Source of the DNA: Pseudomonas luteola NBRC 103146
Lineage (GTDB): Bacteria > Pseudomonadota > Gammaproteobacteria > Pseudomonadales > Pseudomonadaceae
Length of the DNA stretch: 64,000 nucleotides
NCBI RefSeq assembly: GCF_002091675.1
Contig: NZ_BDAE01000023.1
Location: 1 to 64,000, forward strand
Reading direction: 5' to 3'
Shown here: one piece after another, positions 1 to 12,755 of the stretch
Layout: the number at the start of each line of letters is the position of its first letter
Numbering within the stretch: the stretch's first letter is position 1
Translations under genes and position numbers: made by a program
The notes under the pieces: model-generated
Seen by the model: only the letters and a program-made list of their open reading frames with translations
Told to the model about the DNA's origin: nothing
Database searches by the model: none

Positions 1-70
1 GCAGCCTTGGAGCTTTAACAGTTCCTACCTCTTTCGCTTCGCTTTCAGCTTTGCGTCTGAAGTGGCGCGC

Positions 71-99
71 ATTCTAGAGAGACATTCGAGATCCGTCAA
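71..99 (-). promoter_or_regulatory. sigma70 promoter of a stable-RNA type, reading out of the left edge
   Basis: On the minus strand a -35 TTGACG (94-99) is followed after exactly 17 bp by a -10 TAGAAT (71-76) and then a GC-only discriminator GCGCGCC. A G/C-rich discriminator is known for stringently controlled rRNA and tRNA promoters. The tRNA-Asp promoter at 50820-50848 in this window has the same -35, the same 17-bp spacing and the same discriminator. I infer that a tRNA or other stable-RNA gene lies just beyond position 1; bases 1-60 would be its leader. Confidence 0.6.
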
Positions 100-208
100 C
101 ACCTATTTAAATTTTTTTAAATCAATGACTTTGCCATTAAAGAAGATGGTCGCGCTGCCAATATAGTAGTACTTGTTTTATTGACTCGCAGGCCAGCAGG
201 AGGCCTTG

Positions 209-967
209 ATGTCTGTATCTATAATTGCCATTTTGGTTGTGACGGGAGCTGTGCTGTTGATTTTCATCAGCTTTCTCAACCAGAAGCTTGAAGCGCATCA
301 GCTTGAAAAGACACGCTTGAAAGCGGAGCTGGTTAACCGCATCCGACGCTATGAGCAGCTGTCCGACACGTTACCGGGGCAATGGATGACCCCTGCCCTC
401 AAGCTTTTACTATCAAGGCTTGAACTGACACTTCTTCAGCGCATGCCTAATAAGGAGAAGACTCCCGTATTGGCTGCACGCATGAATCATCTGGAAGCTG
501 AGCTGGCCAAGGGTGATCAAATCGAGATCACAAACGCAGCCCAGGTTATCGCGAATGAAGCCAAGGCAAAGCAGGTTCGTGCGCAGCTTGAAAATTTACA
601 CGCACAAATCACCTACGCCATCCAGAATGGACTGATCGAGGCTAAAGAGGCTGGTTATTGGGACGAGGAAATAAGAGCGCTAATGACGCTACTTCACTTC
701 GAATTCTTTGATCACCTGGGCCGTCAGTTTATTGATCAGGGACAACTGGCTCCTGCCAGACAGGCATTCGAGAAAGCCGCTCAATATATCCGTAAACAGC
801 CTCACTCAGACAAGTTCAATGAACATCTTCAGTACCTTGATGAACAAGTCAGCGTCATCAAGGGAGAAATTGGTGCAGGGCAACCGGTCCGCGAACCTAC
901 GCAACTATTAAAGGGGCTAGAGGAGATGGAGAAGGAAGATGCCCCTATGAAGTCACTCTACGACTAA
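209..967 (+). CDS. membrane-anchored coiled-coil protein, unknown function
   Basis: I do not recognise this 252-residue protein. It starts with one hydrophobic segment (about residues 4-23) and continues as a charged, helix-rich chain that looks coiled-coil to about residue 55. It ends with TPR-like helices near residues 175-200 (pattern ARQAFEKAA). The ATG at 209 is chosen over the TTG one codon earlier because AGGAGG lies 5 bases upstream of it. The layout suggests an inner-membrane anchor with a cytoplasmic interaction domain. The gene stands alone and is closed by a strong bidirectional terminator. No catalytic motif is visible. Confidence 0.8.
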   Translation: MSVSIIAILVVTGAVLLIFISFLNQKLEAHQLEKTRLKAELVNRIRRYEQLSDTLPGQWMTPALKLLLSRLELTLLQRMPNKEKTPVLAARMNHLEAELAKGDQIEITNAAQVIANEAKAKQVRAQLENLHAQITYAIQNGLIEAKEAGYWDEEIRALMTLLHFEFFDHLGRQFIDQGQLAPARQAFEKAAQYIRKQPHSDKFNEHLQYLDEQVSVIKGEIGAGQPVREPTQLLKGLEEMEKEDAPMKSLYD

Positions 968-972
968 TAGCA

Positions 973-1007
973 ATAAAAGCGCAGCCCCAAGGGGCTGCGC
1001 TTTTATT
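973..1007. terminator. bidirectional intrinsic terminator
   Basis: A 16-bp perfect stem (973-988 with 991-1006) carries A-rich and T-rich outer ends, so it can stop transcription in both directions. It separates the convergent genes ending at 967 and 1009. Confidence 0.93.
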
Positions 1008-1008
1008 A

Positions 1009-1491
1009 TCAGCAATCACTTGCGGCTAGCAGTATTGCTGCCAATCGCTCGATACCTTTCTGATCATCCAGGCTGAACCTACCTAGCTTGGGGCTATCAA
1101 GATCCAGCACACCAATCAGACGCTCATTCTTTATCAATGGGATAACAAGTTCACTGTTTGACGCACTGTCACAAGCAATGTGCCCCGCGAATACATGTAC
1201 ATCCTCAACGCGCTGCGTCTCGCGCGTTTGCGCCGCCGTACCACAGACACCACGCCCAAAGGGTATGCGAACGCAAGCAACCTTGCCCTGGAACGGACCA
1301 AGCACAAGCTCATTGTCTTTGCACAGATAAAAGCCCGCCCAGTTTAAGTCAGGCAACTCATGGAAAAGAAAGGCAGAACACTGCGAGGCATTGGCGATGA
1401 AATCGTTTTCGCCAGAAAGAAGCGCTTCTAACTGTGCCGCTAGTAGCTCATAGCCACCCAGATCGTTTCCCACTTCACTCAAATCACGCAT
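1009..1491 (-). CDS. msrC: free methionine-R-sulfoxide reductase (fRMsr, GAF domain)
   Basis: A 160-residue single-GAF-domain enzyme that reduces free L-methionine-R-sulfoxide in the cytoplasm using thioredoxin. It closely resembles E. coli YebR/MsrC. The three conserved cysteines are at residues 73, 83 and 107, with the same 10 and 24 spacing as Cys84/94/118 of the E. coli enzyme. The segments FQGKVACVRIP, GRGVCGTA and HIACDSASNSE are intact. The start at 1491 gives a family-length protein with a GGA 8 bases upstream; 1500 is the alternative. The start overlaps the stop of the upstream ATPase gene by 8 bp, so translation is probably coupled. Part of an oxidative-damage cluster with gpx and msrB. 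Confidence 0.92.
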   Translation of the reverse strand: MRDLSEVGNDLGGYELLAAQLEALLSGENDFIANASQCSAFLFHELPDLNWAGFYLCKDNELVLGPFQGKVACVRIPFGRGVCGTAAQTRETQRVEDVHVFAGHIACDSASNSELVIPLIKNERLIGVLDLDSPKLGRFSLDDQKGIERLAAILLAASDC

Positions 1492-2446
1492 TTGCGACAT
1501 CCAAAAGCTGTTTACCAACCCAATGACGGGCGAATTGATAGGCACAGCGGCCATTTCGATTACCTCGGCCAAGCGCCCAGCGAATAGCTTCCTTTTCAGT
1601 TTCCTCACTCCACTGCCACACAAGCTGCGCGCGGGTAGCCAATACCTCGACCCAGTGCTTGGTTACCTGAAGAAACTGATCCTGGGTAAAAGGATAAAAG
1701 GAAAGCCATAACCCAAATCGATCCGAGAGCGCGATCTTGTCTTCTACCGCCTCACTAGGGTGTAGCTCGCCATCCGCACTTCGCTCCCAGTCAGCGTTAT
1801 CGCTTTGTCGCTCAGACACCAAATGCCGGCGATTTGAAGTTGCATAAAGCAGAACGTTATCAGGCGCCTGCTCAAGCGAGCCATCCAGTACGCTTTTCAG
1901 CACTCGATAATCATCGTTGCTGGCATCAAACGACAAATCATCACAAAACAACACAAACCGCTGAGGCTGTTTACTGATTTGCGCAACCACACGTGGCAGA
2001 TCTGTCAGATGATCACGCTCAATCTCTATCAGTCGCAATCCGCGCTGTGCATACTCAGCGAGCAATGCTCTGACCAGGGATGACTTGCCTGTACCGCGAG
2101 CGCCCCATAACAGAGCATGATTGGCCGGCATGCCGTCTACAAACTGCTGCGTATTCTGCCCAAGCAGGACCTGCTGTCTATCAACGCCCTGTAAATCAGA
2201 TAATCGCAGATCCAGATTGACTTCAATAGGCTGCAGATAGCCTCCCTGCCCTTCACGACGCCAGCGAGCCGCAACGGTTTGAGACCAATCAATCGGCTCG
2301 CGCAGTGCTGGCAATAAAGGCTCCAAACGGGCCAGCACGCCTTCCGCACGTGCCAGAAATGTATCGAGTCTAGATTCCACGTACTTATCCTTACACAAAA
2401 ACGGCGACTCACCTTTATATATAGCGAGAGCCGCAAGATTCAGCAT
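1484..2446 (-). CDS. DUF815-type P-loop ATPase
   Basis: A 320-residue AAA-like ATPase of the DUF815 group. The Walker A motif GARGTGKSS is at residues 115-123. A Walker B-like strand FVLFCDDLSF is near residues 164-173. A sensor-like YATSNRRHLV follows about 35 residues later. The true biochemical role of this family is not known to me. The C-terminal half (SDRFGLWLSFYPF onward) resembles a small helical lid. It lies between gpx and msrC, starting 10 bp after the gpx stop and overlapping the msrC start, so it is probably co-expressed with the methionine-sulfoxide repair genes. A link to oxidative stress is inference from context only. Confidence 0.88.
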   Translation of the reverse strand: MLNLAALAIYKGESPFLCKDKYVESRLDTFLARAEGVLARLEPLLPALREPIDWSQTVAARWRREGQGGYLQPIEVNLDLRLSDLQGVDRQQVLLGQNTQQFVDGMPANHALLWGARGTGKSSLVRALLAEYAQRGLRLIEIERDHLTDLPRVVAQISKQPQRFVLFCDDLSFDASNDDYRVLKSVLDGSLEQAPDNVLLYATSNRRHLVSERQSDNADWERSADGELHPSEAVEDKIALSDRFGLWLSFYPFTQDQFLQVTKHWVEVLATRAQLVWQWSEETEKEAIRWALGRGNRNGRCAYQFARHWVGKQLLDVANA

Positions 2447-2456
2447 GACATTCGAG

Positions 2457-2972
2457 TCACAGCGAAAGAAACCGCTCTACCTGTCCCTTTAGCGACGCAG
2501 GCTTCACTAGCGGCGCGAAGCGTTTGATCTTTTCACCATCACCACTAACCAGAAACTTTGTGAAGTTCCACTTTATACGCTGCGTACCTAGCACCCCCGG
2601 CGCCTTCGCCTTTAGTACCTCGAATAAAGGATGGGCATCGGCACCATTGACCTCTATCTTTTGAGATACGTTAAAGGAGACACCAAAGCGGGCCTTGCAA
2701 AACTGTTCGATCTCACCATTGTCAGCAGGCTCCTGATGACCGAACTGATCACATGGAAAGGCCACAATTACTAGCCCTTGAGCCTTGTAAGCCTGCCACA
2801 ACGTCTCAAGCCCCTCGTATTGAGGCGTGAATCCACAGCGACTGGCAGTGTTGACCAACAGATAGGCTTGCGCAGAAAGATCAGCCAGGCAGCACACTTT
2901 CCCATTCATCAATGTAAACGGAATCTGCAAAAGGCTTTTGCCTTCCGCAGCTTGAGCGTCTGTTTTATTCAT
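2457..2972 (-). CDS. glutathione peroxidase-family thiol peroxidase
   Basis: A 171-residue thioredoxin-fold peroxidase of the GPx/BtuE family that reduces hydrogen peroxide and organic hydroperoxides. The peroxidatic Cys46 lies in [14 protein letters not shown]. Gln80 ([11 protein letters not shown]) and Trp135-Asn136 (KWNFTKFLV) complete the catalytic tetrad. The usual N in FPCNQF is D here. The start at 2972 overlaps the msrB stop (sequence GATGAATAA), so translation is coupled; a longer reading with eight extra residues is unlikely. Non-selenium bacterial members normally use thioredoxin rather than glutathione. Confidence 0.93.
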   Translation of the reverse strand: MNKTDAQAAEGKSLLQIPFTLMNGKVCCLADLSAQAYLLVNTASRCGFTPQYEGLETLWQAYKAQGLVIVAFPCDQFGHQEPADNGEIEQFCKARFGVSFNVSQKIEVNGADAHPLFEVLKAKAPGVLGTQRIKWNFTKFLVSGDGEKIKRFAPLVKPASLKGQVERFLSL

Positions 2973-3363
2973 CACGCGGGACAAGATCCAGCGCAACGGA
3001 GTTTATGCAGTAACGCAAACCCGTCGGTCGTGGACCATCCGGGAACACATGCCCCAGGTGCGCATCGCAACGCGAACAAAGCACCTCTATACGATGCATC
3101 CCATGACTAAAATCCTCTTCCTCTCGCAAAGCATCATTCGAGATAGGCTGATAAAAGCTGGGCCAGCCACAGCCTGAACTGTATTTGGTCTCCGAGTCGA
3201 AAAGCGCTTGCCCACAACAGACACACTGGTACACCCCAGGCGTCTTGGTATCACAGTACTTACCTGTATACGGCGCTTCCGTCGCCTTTAGCCTGCACAC
3301 CCGAAACTGGTCATTATCCAGCTGGTCACGCCAAACATCTTCGGATTTGATGACTTTATCCAT
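2965..3363 (-). CDS. msrB: peptide-methionine (R)-S-oxide reductase MsrB
   Basis: A 132-residue enzyme that repairs methionine-R-sulfoxide in proteins. Zinc is held by two CxxC pairs (Cys47/50 and Cys96/99). The catalytic cysteine is Cys119 in RYCINSVAL, and Cys65 in GCGWPSF is the likely resolving residue. Length and motifs are standard. It is the first gene of the minus-strand cluster msrB-gpx-ATPase-msrC, so the promoter should lie in the 200 bp between it and the divergent alaA. Confidence 0.96.
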   Translation of the reverse strand: MDKVIKSEDVWRDQLDNDQFRVCRLKATEAPYTGKYCDTKTPGVYQCVCCGQALFDSETKYSSGCGWPSFYQPISNDALREEEDFSHGMHRIEVLCSRCDAHLGHVFPDGPRPTGLRYCINSVALDLVPRDE

Positions 3364-3559
3364 AGGATGAACACCTCCGCCATGGAAAAGGCCCCATCTG
3401 TCTCTTTTGAAAACGCAGGGGCAGTCGTATGATCTGCTTCCAGTCTGTCACTCGTTGAGGGCGCTGCCAAGCCGATAGGCACGCCTACCTTCAGTCAGAC
3501 ATCGACCATGCACCTTTCGCAGGTCGCTCTTCGCTATTACCAACCGGGATCCGTTACAC

Positions 3560-4771
3560 ATGCAGGTCAGTAAATCGAACAAGCTAGCCAACGTCTGCTA
3601 TGACATTCGTGGGCCAGTGTTAAAGCATGCCAAGCGTCTGGAGGAGGAAGGCCACCGCATCCTCAAACTCAACATTGGCAACCCCGCACCGTTCGGTTTC
3701 GAAGCACCTGAAGAAATCCTTCAGGATGTGATCCGCAACCTGCCTACCGCACAAGGTTACAGCGATTCCAAGGGCCTGTTCAGCGCGCGCAAGGCAGTCA
3801 TGCAGTACTACCAGCAAAAGCAGGTAGAGGGCGTTGGCATTGAAGACATCTATTTGGGTAACGGTGTATCCGAGCTGATCGTCATGGCCATGCAGGCCCT
3901 GCTCAACAACGGTGATGAGGTTTTGATCCCGGCGCCAGATTATCCCCTCTGGACTGCAGCTGTCAGCCTGGCGGGCGGCAAACCTGTCCACTACCTATGC
4001 GATGAGCAGTCGGACTGGTTTCCGGACCTTTCAGACATGGCCAGCAAAATCACCTCCAATACCAAGGCACTGGTGCTGATCAACCCGAACAATCCTACGG
4101 GTGCCGTGTACTCCAAAGAGGTGTTGGAAGATATCGTGGAGCTGGCGCGCCAGCATAACCTTGTCATTTTTTCGGACGAGATCTATGACAAGATCCTGTA
4201 CGACGAAGCAGTGCATATTTCAACGGCTTCGCTTGCGCCCGATGTCCTGTGCCTGACGTTTAACGGCCTGTCGAAATCCTACCGCGTGGCAGGCTTCCGT
4301 TCGGGCTGGGTTGCCATTTCCGGCCCTAAACATAAAGCTCAGAGCTATATCGAAGGGCTTGATATCCTTGCCAACATGCGCCTATGTGCAAACGTGCCCA
4401 GCCAGCATGCCATTCAGACCGCTCTGGGCGGTTACCAGAGCATCAATGACCTGGTACTGCCCAACGGGCGCTTATTGGAACAGCGCAACCGTGCCTGGGC
4501 GCTATTGAACGACATCCCTGGCGTAAGCTGCGTAAAGCCTATGGGGGCGCTATATGCCTTCCCCAGGATCGATCCAAAGGTTTGCCCAATCCACAATGAT
4601 GAAAAGTTTGTTCTGGATCTTCTGCTTTCGGAAAAACTGCTTATCGTTCAAGGCACCGCCTTCAACTGGCCTTGGCCTGACCACTTCCGTGTAGTGACCC
4701 TGCCACGCGTGGATGACCTTGAACAGGCTATTGGCCGAATTGGCAATTTCCTCAAACATTACCGGCAGTAG
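3560..4771 (+). CDS. alaA: alanine-forming aminotransferase AlaA
   Basis: A 403-residue fold-type I PLP aminotransferase that makes alanine from pyruvate with glutamate as amino donor. It matches E. coli AlaA along its whole length (KLNIGNPAPFGF, LPTAQGYSDSKG, INPNNPTGAVYS, DEIYDKILYD). The PLP lysine is in GLSKSYRVAGFR near residue 240. The last residues (PWPDHFRVVTLPRVDD) are also conserved. It is divergent from msrB. The next gene starts 4 bp after its stop. Confidence 0.95.
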   Translation: MQVSKSNKLANVCYDIRGPVLKHAKRLEEEGHRILKLNIGNPAPFGFEAPEEILQDVIRNLPTAQGYSDSKGLFSARKAVMQYYQQKQVEGVGIEDIYLGNGVSELIVMAMQALLNNGDEVLIPAPDYPLWTAAVSLAGGKPVHYLCDEQSDWFPDLSDMASKITSNTKALVLINPNNPTGAVYSKEVLEDIVELARQHNLVIFSDEIYDKILYDEAVHISTASLAPDVLCLTFNGLSKSYRVAGFRSGWVAISGPKHKAQSYIEGLDILANMRLCANVPSQHAIQTALGGYQSINDLVLPNGRLLEQRNRAWALLNDIPGVSCVKPMGALYAFPRIDPKVCPIHNDEKFVLDLLLSEKLLIVQGTAFNWPWPDHFRVVTLPRVDDLEQAIGRIGNFLKHYRQ

Positions 4772-4775
4772 TCCC

Positions 4776-5216
4776 ATGGACCTCCATATCGAAGACTTCT
4801 ACAAGGATGCAGCGAAAGGCCTGCTGGCGCTTTATCAAAGCTTTCCACGCAAGGCGACGCTCTATGTCGAAGATCTGATTGGACGAGAGGAACCCGACCA
4901 GTTCGGGCTTCCCAGTGTTAGACATCAGAGCTGTTTTAGCGCGCTGCTCTGGCTGGCTGAAGAGGACTATCTGCGCTACACCACTAACCTTGGTTATGAT
5001 GCACTTGACCAGGCCATCCTGACCGAAAAAGCGTTTCTACGTCTTTCAGCGAGTCACGCCCATTTACTCAAGGAAGCAGAAGCGCTTCCGCCTAGCGTGA
5101 GACGCCAACGTTCTACCCTAGCCCAGCATCTACGGGACGCTCTGGCAGAAAGCGATAGCGAACGAGTGGTGCTGTTGACGCGTCTTTTACTCAGGCCTGC
5201 CAACAAAACGACATAG
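4776..5216 (+). CDS. conserved protein, unknown function, downstream of alaA
   Basis: A 146-residue soluble, helix-rich protein I cannot assign. It begins MDLHIEDFYKDAA and has no signal peptide, metal motif or nucleotide motif. The chosen ATG sits 4 bp after the alaA stop, which suggests an operon with alaA; no clear Shine-Dalgarno is seen, so translation is probably coupled. I remember a gene of similar size between the aminotransferase and htpX in P. aeruginosa, which supports it as real. Confidence 0.75.
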   Translation: MDLHIEDFYKDAAKGLLALYQSFPRKATLYVEDLIGREEPDQFGLPSVRHQSCFSALLWLAEEDYLRYTTNLGYDALDQAILTEKAFLRLSASHAHLLKEAEALPPSVRRQRSTLAQHLRDALAESDSERVVLLTRLLLRPANKTT

Positions 5217-5234
5217 TTTGAAATAGTCGATTGA

Positions 5235-5297
5235 TTGAAACCCTAACAACCGGACCTTATATACGCCGCTAGGAAATAGTCTTCCGGTTGTTAGGAG
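5235..5297 (+). promoter_or_regulatory. htpX promoter region framed by a perfect 13-bp inverted repeat
   Basis: A possible heat-shock-type promoter reads TTGAAA (5235-5240) and, 14 bases later, CCTTATATA (5255-5263). CCTAACAACCGGA (5242-5254) fills the space between them, and its exact reverse complement TCCGGTTGTTAGG lies at 5283-5295. The arms are 41 bp apart start to start, about four helical turns. The right arm ends inside the AGGAG ribosome-binding site of htpX. If transcription starts near 5270, only the right arm is transcribed, which favours a DNA operator over an RNA hairpin. The inverted repeat is certain; the promoter assignment is inference. Confidence 0.5.
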
Positions 5298-5309
5298 AAG
5301 CTTTACACC

Positions 5310-6185
5310 ATGATGCGAATTCTGCTGTTCCTTGGCACCAACTTGGCCGTACTGCTGATCGCCAGCATTACGCTTAAAGTGCTGGGAGTAGATCGTTTTA
5401 CAGGCCAGAACTACGGAAGTCTTCTGATTTTCTGTGCCGTCTTCGGTTTTGCCGGCTCGCTATTCTCGCTATTCATTTCCAAGTGGATGGCCAAGATGAG
5501 TACCGGAACCGAAATCATCAGTCAGCCCCGGACTCGTCACGAGCAATGGCTACTGCAAACTGTTGAGGATCTGTCTCGCGAGGCGGGCATCCGGATGCCT
5601 GAGGTCGGCATCTTTCCTGCCTATGAAGCGAATGCCTTTGCAACGGGCTGGAACAAGAATGATGCACTGGTTGCGGTAAGCCAGGGTTTGCTTGAGCGCT
5701 TCTCACCTGAAGAAGTGCGCGCCGTCCTGGCGCACGAGATTGGTCACGTAGCCAACGGCGACATGGTGACACTGAGCCTGATCCAAGGCGTCGTGAACAC
5801 CTTCGTCATGTTCTTTGCTCGCATATTCGGCAATTTCATCGACAAGGCCGTCTTCAAGACAGAGGAAGGTCATGGGCCCGCCTATTACATTACCAGTATC
5901 GTCGCTGAACTGGTTCTGGGCATCCTGGCGACTATCATCGTCATGTGGTTCTCGCGCTTTCGCGAATTCCGTGCCGACGAAGCAGGCGCACGCCTGGCAG
6001 GTACAAATGCAATGGTTTCTGCACTGCAGCGCTTGCGTGCGGAACAGAACATTCAAGGACAAATGCCAGACACCCTGACCGCTTTTGGTATCAAGAGCAG
6101 CAAGGGCCATGGCTTTGCTGGTCTATTCATGAGCCACCCTCCTTTGGAGGAGCGTATAGAGGCGCTACTGCGCCAACAACGCTAA
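5310..6185 (+). CDS. htpX: membrane zinc protease HtpX
   Basis: A 291-residue inner-membrane M48 metalloprotease that degrades damaged membrane proteins alongside FtsH. The N-terminus [16 protein letters not shown] matches the E. coli protein and forms the first membrane helix; a second spans about residues 38-57. The zinc motif HEIGH is at residues 142-146, and the third ligand is the glutamate in EFRADEAGA near residue 225. Two further hydrophobic segments lie between about 155 and 210. AGGAG lies 12 bases before the ATG. The gene is followed by an intrinsic terminator and preceded by an unusual inverted repeat. Confidence 0.96.
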   Translation: MMRILLFLGTNLAVLLIASITLKVLGVDRFTGQNYGSLLIFCAVFGFAGSLFSLFISKWMAKMSTGTEIISQPRTRHEQWLLQTVEDLSREAGIRMPEVGIFPAYEANAFATGWNKNDALVAVSQGLLERFSPEEVRAVLAHEIGHVANGDMVTLSLIQGVVNTFVMFFARIFGNFIDKAVFKTEEGHGPAYYITSIVAELVLGILATIIVMWFSRFREFRADEAGARLAGTNAMVSALQRLRAEQNIQGQMPDTLTAFGIKSSKGHGFAGLFMSHPPLEERIEALLRQQR

Positions 6186-6192
6186 ATCAAAT

Positions 6193-6222
6193 AAAAAGCC
6201 CCGACCTGCTCGGGGCTTTTTA
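6193..6222 (+). terminator. htpX terminator
   Basis: The stem AAAAAGCCCCGA (6193-6204) pairs perfectly with 6210-6221 around a 5-base loop and ends in a run of five T. The A-run on the other side means it can also work on the minus strand. Confidence 0.93.
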
Positions 6223-6225
6223 TTA

Positions 6226-8912
<2,687 letters not shown>

Positions 8913-8932
8913 TATGACACGCTAGTGCTTAC

Positions 8933-8963
8933 AGAACCCCGGCCCAGTGCCGGGGTTCTGCTT
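8933..8963 (+). terminator. idh terminator
   Basis: AGAACCCCGGC (8933-8943) pairs perfectly with 8949-8959 around a 5-base loop. The following T-tract is short (GCTTTC), so termination may be partial. Confidence 0.75.
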
Positions 8964-9004
8964 TCAGCCTTCACCTCTATGCTTCACTGAAAACAGGGCC
9001 TCTT

Positions 9005-9445
9005 ATGAAATGGGAACCCCATATCACCGTCGCAACCGTTATTGAAGATCAGGGACGTTTTCTGTTTACCGAAGAACTGATTGATGGCCAGCCACGCCTC
9101 AATCAGCCGGCCGGGCACCTTGAGGCCAATGAAAGTCTGCTCGATGCCGCACGTAGAGAAACCCTCGAAGAAACCGGTTGGGAGGTTGAGCTTACAGGTG
9201 TCACAGGCATTTACTTGTATACCGCTCCTAGCAATGGTGTGACCTACCAGCGCGTCTGCTTTTCAGCGCGTCCGCTTCGCCACCTACCCGAGCACCCACT
9301 CGACGTGGGCATTATCGGCCCTAAATGGATGACCCGGGAGGAACTGGTTGCAAATGAGACCTCCTGGCGCAGTGAATTGGTCCTGCGCTGCGTTGATGAT
9401 TATCTCAGCACTGGCTCCTTCCCCCTGGAAGTGATCCGTCTCTAG
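9005..9445 (+). CDS. nudJ: Nudix hydrolase NudJ
   Basis: A 146-residue Nudix pyrophosphatase. The Nudix box is complete: GHLEANESLLDAARRETLEE followed by TGWEV, near residues 37-62. The start MKWEPHITVATVIEDQGRFL and the position just before mnmA fit NudJ, which dephosphorylates thiamine pyrophosphate precursors and other nucleoside or pyrimidine pyrophosphates in E. coli. The exact substrate here is inferred from the family. It is followed after 57 bp by mnmA. Confidence 0.9.
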   Translation: MKWEPHITVATVIEDQGRFLFTEELIDGQPRLNQPAGHLEANESLLDAARRETLEETGWEVELTGVTGIYLYTAPSNGVTYQRVCFSARPLRHLPEHPLDVGIIGPKWMTREELVANETSWRSELVLRCVDDYLSTGSFPLEVIRL

Positions 9446-9502
9446 GTCGCCGTGCCCTGCCTTACCCTGTTAAACTGTGCTTTTTCCTGAATACTTCTGC
9501 AT

Positions 9503-10617
9503 ATGCATACGCCCTCTTCAACACGCGTCATTGTCGGCATGTCAGGCGGAGTGGACTCCTCTGTTTCAGCGCTGCTCCTGAAGGAACAGGGATACCAGGT
9601 CGAAGGCCTCTTCATGAAAAACTGGGAAGAGGATGACGGCACTGAATACTGTACAGCCAAAGAAGACCTAGCTGACGCCCAGGCAGTGTGCGACCGGCTT
9701 GGTATCAAGCTGCACACGGCCAACTTCGCAGCCGAATATTGGGATAACGTCTTCGAACACTTCCTGGAAGAGTACAAGGCAGGCCGAACGCCCAATCCAG
9801 ACATCCTGTGTAACCGGGAAATCAAGTTCAAGGCATTTCTTGACTACGCCTTGATGCTGGGGGGCGATCTTATCGCCACGGGTCATTATGTTCGCCGTCG
9901 GGACGAAAACGACCAGACCCAGCTACTAAAAGGCCTGGATCCCAACAAGGACCAGAGCTATTTCCTCCACGCGGTGGGTGGCGAACAGCTGGCCAAGACA
10001 TTGTTCCCGGTAGGCGAACTGGAAAAGCCCGAAGTTCGCGCGATTGCCGAAAAATACGGACTGGCCACAGCACGCAAAAAAGACTCTACCGGTATCTGCT
10101 TTATCGGCGAGCGCCGCTTTGCCGATTTCCTCAAGCAGTACCTGCCCGCTCAGCCCGGCAATATCGAAACCACCGAAGGCAAGATCATCGGCAAACATCA
10201 TGGACTGATGTATCACACCATTGGCCAGCGGCAGGGGCTGGGCATCGGTGGCATGAAGGATTCCGGAGATGACCCGTGGTACGTCCTGAGCAAAGACCTG
10301 AAGCGTAACGTTCTGATCGTTGGTCAGGGTAACGAACACCCCTGGCTGTATTCTCAAGCGTTGACCGTCAACACTATTTACTGGGTCAACCCGGTCGATT
10401 TGACGTCCCCTCTCAAGCTGAAAGCCAAAGTACGGTATCGCCAGCAGGATCAGGCCTGCCGCCTTGAAAGAACAGCCACCGGTTATCGTGCTGTCTTTGA
10501 AGTGCCACAAAGGGCTGTCACCCCAGGTCAATCTGTTGTTTTCTATGATGGAGAGATTTGCCTGGGTGGTGGTGTTATCGAAGACGCTGAGCCTGCATAT
10601 AGGGAGAGCCCTGCAGC

Positions 10618-10621
<4 letters not shown>
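9503..10621 (+). CDS. mnmA: tRNA-specific 2-thiouridylase MnmA
   Basis: A 372-residue enzyme that thiolates U34 of tRNA-Lys, -Glu and -Gln, taking sulfur from the Tus relay. The ATP-binding PP-loop SGGVDSSV lies near residue 13. The catalytic cysteines are in [12 protein letters not shown] near residue 102 and [12 protein letters not shown] near residue 200. Full length. The last bases overlap hflD by 4 bp (ATGA), which is the usual pairing in gammaproteobacteria. Confidence 0.97.
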
Positions 10622-12698
<2,077 letters not shown>

Positions 12699-12717
12699 AT
12701 ACCGAGCCTATTCTTAT

Positions 12718-12741
12718 GCCCGGCTGCGCCGGGCTTTTTTA
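12718..12741 (+). terminator. purB terminator
   Basis: GCCCGGC (12718-12724) pairs with GCCGGGC (12728-12734) over a 3-base loop and is followed by six T. It ends 15 bp before the roxA start, so roxA needs its own promoter or read-through. Confidence 0.92.
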
Positions 12742-12755
12742 TTTCAGAGACAGAC

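Noticed and set aside
5242-5295. RNA thermometer over the htpX ribosome-binding site
   Set aside because: A perfect 13-bp stem would be too stable to melt at heat-shock temperature, and the likely start site lies between the arms. An operator fits better.
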